Below are positions 4,747 to 8,537 of a stretch of DNA of 8,537 bases, in pieces (position 1 is the stretch's first letter; the number at the start of each line of letters is the position of its first letter). The notes beneath the pieces are model-generated. The model saw nothing but the letters and a program-made list of their open reading frames with translations, did no database searches and was not told the DNA's origin. The position numbers were made by a program, and so were the translations under genes. Origin of the DNA: an uncultured Bacillota bacterium (GTDB taxonomy: Bacteria; Bacillota; Clostridia; Peptostreptococcales; Anaerovoracaceae); contig CAMKAM010000058.1 of the NCBI GenBank assembly GCA_946410475.1, positions 1-8,537 of the forward strand, written 5' to 3'.

Positions 4747-6984
4747 TCAGCGCGTCCTTGCGCCCATGGCCTTGAGTTCTTTCTTGCGTTCGTACATCAC
4801 CTGGTCGGCGCGCTGGAATACGGCATGGATGTTTTCATCTATGCCTTTTCTGTACTCTGAGATGCCGGTCGATACGACGACATCACCGCTGGATATGTTG
4901 GACTCCATGCGCTCGTTGAAAGTTTTGAGTATCGACTCGCGGGATTCAAAATCGTCCCCTCTGAGTATCACGGCGAATTCGTCGCCGCCGATCCTGAATA
5001 CGGGGCTGTGCGAGAAGAGTTTGCATATGAGCTCCGACGCCTGACAGATATATGCGTCGCCGGCCTTGTGGCCCTGAGTATCGTTGACATGCTTGAGGCC
5101 GTTCACGTCGCAGACGACCACGGCGAGTTCGCTTACTGCGCCTTCCGCGATCTGTTCATCGAGCTTCTTTTCATGCTCGGCATAAGCGTGCTTGCTCTTG
5201 ACACCCGTCAGCGGGTCTCTGTTGGCTATATTCATGAAAGCGCCGAGAGCTTCCTCTGTCTCACGGGCCTTCTTCATCATCAGCGAGTAGTTGTTCAGCA
5301 TTGCGGCGAGGCCGATGATGAACAGAACGATGACTGTGACGAGTATCCTCGCGTTGTGCGCCCTGAGTGCAGCCAGCTGGCTGTTCATGAGATCAGCTGC
5401 CTCCTGTATCTTTTCAGGAGATGTTTCGCTTCCTATGTAGTACTGCTGCATATTCTCAAGAGCGTCCGTAGTCGAGACGAGGGTAGCCTGGCTCATCCAT
5501 ACCAGAGCCGAGAAGAGAACGAGGGAGAGGAGAGCTATCCATACGACGATGCTCTTTCCGAATCTCCTGTTGGCGTCTCTTTGCAGTATCCACCTGAATA
5601 CTATGAAGCCGAATATCGCCCAGGCCGTGAAGAGGATGTACGACTCCGTCGCCATCTTCTCGTCCGTGAACAGTGTCGGCAGAAGGACCATAGCTCCGAA
5701 TCCCACCATGATCACGAGCCCTATGAGGCCGGTCACTTTTTCGATGCTGTCGCCGCGGTCGCGTGCCGTCTTCATCGCCGCGGCCGAAACGAAGCCGTAG
5801 ATGATGGTGGCGCCGAGGGTCGTTACATCGACGATCCAGCCGATGGCCGTCCTTCCGATGAAGGGGATGAAGAGCGAGATGCAGGCTATGAGGATGACTG
5901 CATTCTGCGGGATGTTGCGGTCATTTATCTTCGCGAACCTCTGAGGGAGGACGTCGTCTTTCGCGAACGCGTAGAACAGCCTGCTCAGAGCGAGGGTGTT
6001 TCCGATGAGGCTCGAGATGATCAGAGCCAGGAGCGAGAGCATCAGAATGATGATGCCCGGCCTTCCCATGTAGTAGTAAGCAGCATAGAAAGCAGGCAGC
6101 CCGTTGATCCCTGAAATATTGTCGCGGTCCTGTATGTATTCGAGCCAGCTGGCGTAGCCCGGCGGATAAGCCGTCGCCGACAGCATCGTGACGAATATAT
6201 ACAGAAGCGTCGTCGTTATGACAGTGATCGCAAGTATCCTGAACGCCTTCCTGTGGGGGAATGTGTATTCTTCTGAAGCGTGTGATATGTTCTCGAATCC
6301 GATGAAGGCCCACGGCGAAATGCAGGCGATGCGGATCACCTGAGAGAGGATGCTCTTGTCCGGTATGAAGGCCGGATCGAATCCGCGTCCGGAGCCTCCC
6401 AGTCTGAAGATGGCCGCAGCAAAGCAGATCGTTATACCCGCAGTGAACACGAGCGCCATAACGATCATGAGCTTGGATGTGAGGATCCTGGATCTTGACA
6501 GAAGCAGGGCCGTAAGGATTATCGCAACTATTGAAAGAAGGGCCTCTCCAAAGTAGACCTCATAGCCGAATACCGTGTAGTGGAAGCCGAACCGGAATAT
6601 ATCGCCGAGAAAATATCTGGCGAAGAGCGGCAGAGACGAGGCGTTCGCCCAGAATACCGCAAGATATGTCAGCGCAAGGAACCATCCGGTGATGAAACCG
6701 TGGTCGTGGCTGAAGGCGTGCTTTGAGTAAGCATACGCGCCTCCGGCATCCGGATAGCAGTTGATCATATAATGATAGTTCCGTCCTATCACCAGCATGA
6801 TGATCGCGCCGAGGATAGTTCCGATGGCGGAACCGAAAGGTCCGGCCTGGAGCAGATATGTGTTACTGGTAACTACAAGAGAGCCCCAGCCTATACTGGT
6901 GCCGAGGGCTACTGCCCAGGCGCCGGCAGGCGAGAGATACGGAGTCAGTCTGTTTTCAGTTCCTGCTGTATTACCTTTATTCAT
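4747..6984 (-). CDS. APC-superfamily amino acid permease fused to a GGDEF diguanylate cyclase
   Basis: A 745-residue membrane protein counted from the ATG at 6984. Residues about 20-467 are an APC permease of roughly 12 helices: the first has AVALGTSIGWGSLVV, and the sixth carries the family signature PWAFIGFENISHASEE (224-239). Then come two extra predicted helices (about 478-498 and 545-564) flanking a polar outside loop of about 45 residues, a short helical linker (565-588), and a GGDEF domain (589 to about 735). The cyclase has DPLTGV, the metal/substrate segment CDVNGLKHVNDTQGHKAGD (625-643) and RIGGDEFAVIL with GGDEF at 666-670, so it looks active. The RxxD inhibitory site is absent (Phe657, Ser660). 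It probably imports or senses an amino acid or amine and makes c-di-GMP at the inner face of the membrane. An in-frame ATG at 7011 would add 9 residues, but the best promoter overlaps it. Neither start has a Shine-Dalgarno site. The gene stands alone and converges on HTH-Uma2, 18 bases apart. Confidence 0.88.
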   Translation of the reverse strand: MNKGNTAGTENRLTPYLSPAGAWAVALGTSIGWGSLVVTSNTYLLQAGPFGSAIGTILGAIIMLVIGRNYHYMINCYPDAGGAYAYSKHAFSHDHGFITGWFLALTYLAVFWANASSLPLFARYFLGDIFRFGFHYTVFGYEVYFGEALLSIVAIILTALLLSRSRILTSKLMIVMALVFTAGITICFAAAIFRLGGSGRGFDPAFIPDKSILSQVIRIACISPWAFIGFENISHASEEYTFPHRKAFRILAITVITTTLLYIFVTMLSATAYPPGYASWLEYIQDRDNISGINGLPAFYAAYYYMGRPGIIILMLSLLALIISSLIGNTLALSRLFYAFAKDDVLPQRFAKINDRNIPQNAVILIACISLFIPFIGRTAIGWIVDVTTLGATIIYGFVSAAAMKTARDRGDSIEKVTGLIGLVIMVGFGAMVLLPTLFTDEKMATESYILFTAWAIFGFIVFRWILQRDANRRFGKSIVVWIALLSLVLFSALVWMSQATLVSTTDALENMQQYYIGSETSPEKIQEAADLMNSQLAALRAHNARILVTVIVLFIIGLAAMLNNYSLMMKKARETEEALGAFMNIANRDPLTGVKSKHAYAEHEKKLDEQIAEGAVSELAVVVCDVNGLKHVNDTQGHKAGDAYICQASELICKLFSHSPVFRIGGDEFAVILRGDDFESRESILKTFNERMESNISSGDVVVSTGISEYRKGIDENIHAVFQRADQVMYERKKELKAMGARTR

Positions 6985-6991
6985 CAGTACA

Positions 6992-7020
6992 ATTTTAACA
7001 CAAGCGAACATATTTGTAAA
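6992..7020 (-). promoter_or_regulatory. Candidate sigma-A promoter of the permease-GGDEF gene, leaderless type
   Basis: On the minus strand TTTACA (7020-7015; 5 of 6) and TAAAAT (6997-6992; 5 of 6) are separated by exactly 17 bases. The start point falls at 6985 or 6984, that is at the ATG at 6984. This promoter contains the alternative ATG at 7011 in its spacer, which argues for the shorter protein and a leaderless mRNA. Confidence 0.55.
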
Positions 7021-7032
7021 AAGAACAGCCTC

Positions 7033-7061
7033 TTCTTACGGTGCCTCGTTTCTGATATAAT
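7033..7061 (+). promoter_or_regulatory. Candidate extended -10 promoter of the GH3-peptidase operon
   Basis: TATAAT (7056-7061) is a perfect -10 with TG one base upstream (7053-7054), the extended form. The best -35 at 17-base spacing is TTCTTA (7033-7038; 3 of 6). Transcription would start near 7068, leaving a leader of about 50 bases that contains the 11-base tandem repeat. It fires away from the permease-GGDEF promoter and the two do not overlap. Confidence 0.6.
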
Positions 7062-7080
7062 CAGAGAAAATGAGAAGGAT

Positions 7081-7102
7081 ATATAGATGAAATATAGATG
7101 AA
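7081..7102 (+). repeat. Perfect 11-base tandem duplication in the leader of the GH3 gene, with mini-ORFs
   Basis: ATATAGATGAA occurs twice back to back (7081-7091 and 7092-7102). Each copy brings an ATG. The first (7088) has AAGGA (7075-7079) 8 bases before it and reads MKYR then stop. The second (7098) reads MKKRFD and ends in TGA at 7116-7118, immediately before and in frame with the GH3 start at 7119. The repeat is certain; translation of either mini-ORF is speculative. Confidence 0.75.
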
Positions 7103-7118
7103 GAAGAGGTTTGACTGA

Positions 7119-8273
7119 ATGAACAGATCTGTAAATAAAACAGCTGGAAAAAGGTTGGCATGTCTGGCGGCGCTGGTGCTCGCGCTGATCATGGCCTTTT
7201 CGCTTACTCCCCAGACGGCAAACGCCGCTGCGTCTTCGGGAATGAGCGACGCCGAGATCGAGGCCAGGGCGGCGAAAATCGTCAGCAAGATGAGTCTTTA
7301 CGACAAGGTCAACCAGATGATGATCGTCAAGATGCCTGAAAAGCGGATCGTCGACATAGCGAAGAAGAACCAGTACGGCGGATATATAATGTTCGGATAC
7401 AACTTCAGGGGAAAGAGCAAGGCGTCCATCAAGAGGACGATAGCGAAGTGCCAGAAGGTGTCAAAGAAGAACATGCTGATCGGTGTGGACGAAGAGGGCG
7501 GCACGGTCGTGAGGGCTTCTCTTTACAGGCAGTTCAGAAAAAGCAGGTTCAAGTCTCCAAGGCAGGTATACAGGTCATCGGGCTACAAGGGCATCGTGAA
7601 ATATACGAAGAGCAAGGACAGGTTCCTGAAGTCGCTCGGGATCAATACGAACTTCGCGCCGGTCGCGGACGTTCCGTACAGGAGCAGCAACTTCATATAT
7701 CAGAGAGGTTTTTCGATCAGCACTCAGAAGACTTCGATGTTCATCTCGAGGACAGTCAAGCAGATGGGGAAGGACAACGTTGTCAGCTGCCTCAAGCACT
7801 TCCCGGGCTACGGCGGCAACGGCGACACGCACGGAAAGATCATCCGCGACAGAAGATCGAAGACCACTTTCAAGAAGAGGGATCTGTGGCCGTTCAGAAA
7901 GGGCATACAAAATGGTACCGACATGATAATGGTATCGCATGTTATCGTGAACGCTTTTGATTCGAAGAGGCCGGCGTCACTGTCGAAGAATGTCCACAAA
8001 TACCTCAGAAAGAATCTGAAGTTCGACGGCGTCATCATAACTGATGGACTCGGCATGGAAGGCATCAGGAAGTTCGTCGGAGGAGACGCGGGCAAGGCTG
8101 CCGTCGCTGCGGTAAAAGCCGGAAACGACATGCTCTGCGTGACGACGGGAAGGGTCGAGACGCAGCGCGCGATCAGAAAGGCCGTAAAGAACGGAAAGAT
8201 CAGCGAAAAGCAGATAGACAGATCCGTGCAGAGGATCATAGAGATGAAGATAAGAAGAGGTATCATAAAGTAA
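7119..8273 (+). CDS. Exported GH3 glycosidase, NagZ-like beta-N-acetylhexosaminidase
   Basis: A 384-residue secreted enzyme. The ATG at 7119 has AGAGG (7105-7109) 9 bases upstream and starts a Sec signal peptide: basic N-terminus, hydrophobic core CLAALVLALIMAFSL (15-29), and AxA site ANA with cleavage after Ala36. The GH3 TIM-barrel follows: YGGYIMFGYNF (86-96), IGVDEEGGTVVRAS (121-134), INTNFAPVADVP (175-186), CLKHFPGYGGNGDTH (224-238), MIMVSHVIV (269-277) and VIITDGLGMEGI (305-316). Asp236 and His238 correspond to the Asp-His acid/base dyad typical of NagZ enzymes, and Asp309 to the nucleophile. The usual TDDL is TDGL here, but the nucleophile is kept. The length fits a single-domain NagZ without the C-terminal domain of longer homologues. 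The expected reaction is removal of terminal GlcNAc from peptidoglycan fragments outside the cell. The mature chain is strikingly basic. A P1 peptidase gene follows after 14 bases, probably in the same operon. Confidence 0.88.
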   Translation: MNRSVNKTAGKRLACLAALVLALIMAFSLTPQTANAAASSGMSDAEIEARAAKIVSKMSLYDKVNQMMIVKMPEKRIVDIAKKNQYGGYIMFGYNFRGKSKASIKRTIAKCQKVSKKNMLIGVDEEGGTVVRASLYRQFRKSRFKSPRQVYRSSGYKGIVKYTKSKDRFLKSLGINTNFAPVADVPYRSSNFIYQRGFSISTQKTSMFISRTVKQMGKDNVVSCLKHFPGYGGNGDTHGKIIRDRRSKTTFKKRDLWPFRKGIQNGTDMIMVSHVIVNAFDSKRPASLSKNVHKYLRKNLKFDGVIITDGLGMEGIRKFVGGDAGKAAVAAVKAGNDMLCVTTGRVETQRAIRKAVKNGKISEKQIDRSVQRIIEMKIRRGIIK

Positions 8274-8287
8274 CGCGGAGGTGTGAA

Positions 8288-8537
8288 ATGGGTATCGAAA
8301 AGAAGTGGAATATCGATATCGGCTCTCTTGAAAAAGGACCAAGGAACCTGATATCTGATGTCGAAGGAGTCACAGTTGGTCACTTTACACTGGCGGATGG
8401 AGATGTGCAGACCGGAGTGACGGCTTTGAAGCCCCATCAGGGGGATACCTACCGCGACAAGCTGATGGCGGCGAGCGTTGTATTCAACGGTCAGGGAAAG
8501 AGCGTGGGCCTTGTAGAGGTAGACGATCTCGGATACA
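8288..8537 (+). CDS. P1-family peptidase (DmpA / L-aminopeptidase-D-esterase type), 5' part only
   Basis: The reading frame starts at the ATG at 8288, with GGAGG (8277-8281) 6 bases upstream, and runs open off the right edge, giving 83 visible residues. The segment NLISDVEGVTVGHFTLADGD (20-39), then TGVTALKPH (42-50), AASVVFNGQGKSVGLVEVDDLG (61-82) matches the N-terminus of DmpA-type P1 (S58) peptidases, self-processing N-terminal-nucleophile enzymes that release N-terminal residues from small peptides, amides and esters, some acting on D- or beta-residues. The nucleophile Ser lies much further on, outside the window, so activity cannot be judged. No signal peptide is seen, so it is probably cytoplasmic. 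Its position 14 bases after the exported GH3 gene suggests a shared role in handling cell-wall-derived peptides (inference). Confidence 0.85.
   Translation, partial: MGIEKKWNIDIGSLEKGPRNLISDVEGVTVGHFTLADGDVQTGVTALKPHQGDTYRDKLMAASVVFNGQGKSVGLVEVDDLGY

Noticed and set aside
4738..4749. 12-base perfect palindrome TGACATATGTCA at the convergent gene ends
   Set aside because: About two palindromes of this length are expected by chance in 8.5 kb, and it includes a stop codon of the permease-GGDEF gene; there is no T run to make it a terminator.
5008..6114. 368-codon plus-strand reading frame
   Set aside because: It is antisense to the permease-GGDEF gene; its translation is packed with Arg, Glu, Asp and His and has no family signature or ribosome site.
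6985..7118. Riboswitch or structured leader in the divergent region
   Set aside because: The space is taken up by two promoters and a short leader; no conserved riboswitch core, including c-di-GMP types, can be recognised.
7808..8437. 209-codon minus-strand reading frame across the GH3/peptidase junction
   Set aside because: It is antisense to the GH3 catalytic region and the well-supported peptidase start; its hydrophobic look comes from the complement of Lys/Glu codons.

Overview
The window looks like chromosomal DNA of an anaerobic Gram-positive bacterium, probably class Clostridia. The reasons are the EFR1-type flavodoxin/ferredoxin fusion, the CoA-disulfide-reductase-like flavoprotein, strong AGGAGG-type ribosome sites on several genes, sigma-A-like promoters, a lipoprotein and a Sec-exported GH3 enzyme. 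I cannot place it below class from sequence alone. No rRNA, tRNA, CRISPR array or insertion sequence was seen, and no stretch longer than about 300 bases lacks a gene.

Layout, left to right. (1) 3-1526, plus strand: the 3' end of a flavin disulfide reductase with a C-terminal rhodanese domain, then, 3 bases later, a flavodoxin-like protein with two 4Fe-4S motifs. Together they look like a redox and sulfur operon. (2) 1516-2727, minus strand: a predicted surface lipoprotein with a right-handed beta-helix, converging on the redox operon with an 11-base overlap of the gene ends. (3) 2728-3806: a short divergent control region whose two promoters appear to share one -35 site, then a BadF/BadG-family sugar kinase. 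(4) 3833-4728: a 38-base near-perfect palindrome centred on a -10 box, in front of a gene fusing an Xre-like helix-turn-helix to a Uma2 (DUF820) nuclease-fold domain. (5) 4747-6984, minus strand: the most unusual gene, an APC-superfamily permease fused through an extra two-helix membrane module to an intact GGDEF diguanylate cyclase. (6) 6985-7118: a second divergent control region. (7) 7119 to the right edge, plus strand: an exported, very basic NagZ-like GH3 glycosidase, followed 14 bases later by the start of a DmpA-type P1 peptidase.

Functional reading (inference). The exported GH3 enzyme, the amino-sugar kinase candidate and the peptidase fit salvage of cell-wall sugars and peptides, although the kinase sits 3.3 kb away from the other two. 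The permease-GGDEF fusion suggests that uptake or presence of an amino acid or amine is tied directly to c-di-GMP synthesis. Both long minus-strand genes lack a visible Shine-Dalgarno site and have a promoter-like -10 element ending 6-7 bases before the ATG, which points to leaderless mRNAs.
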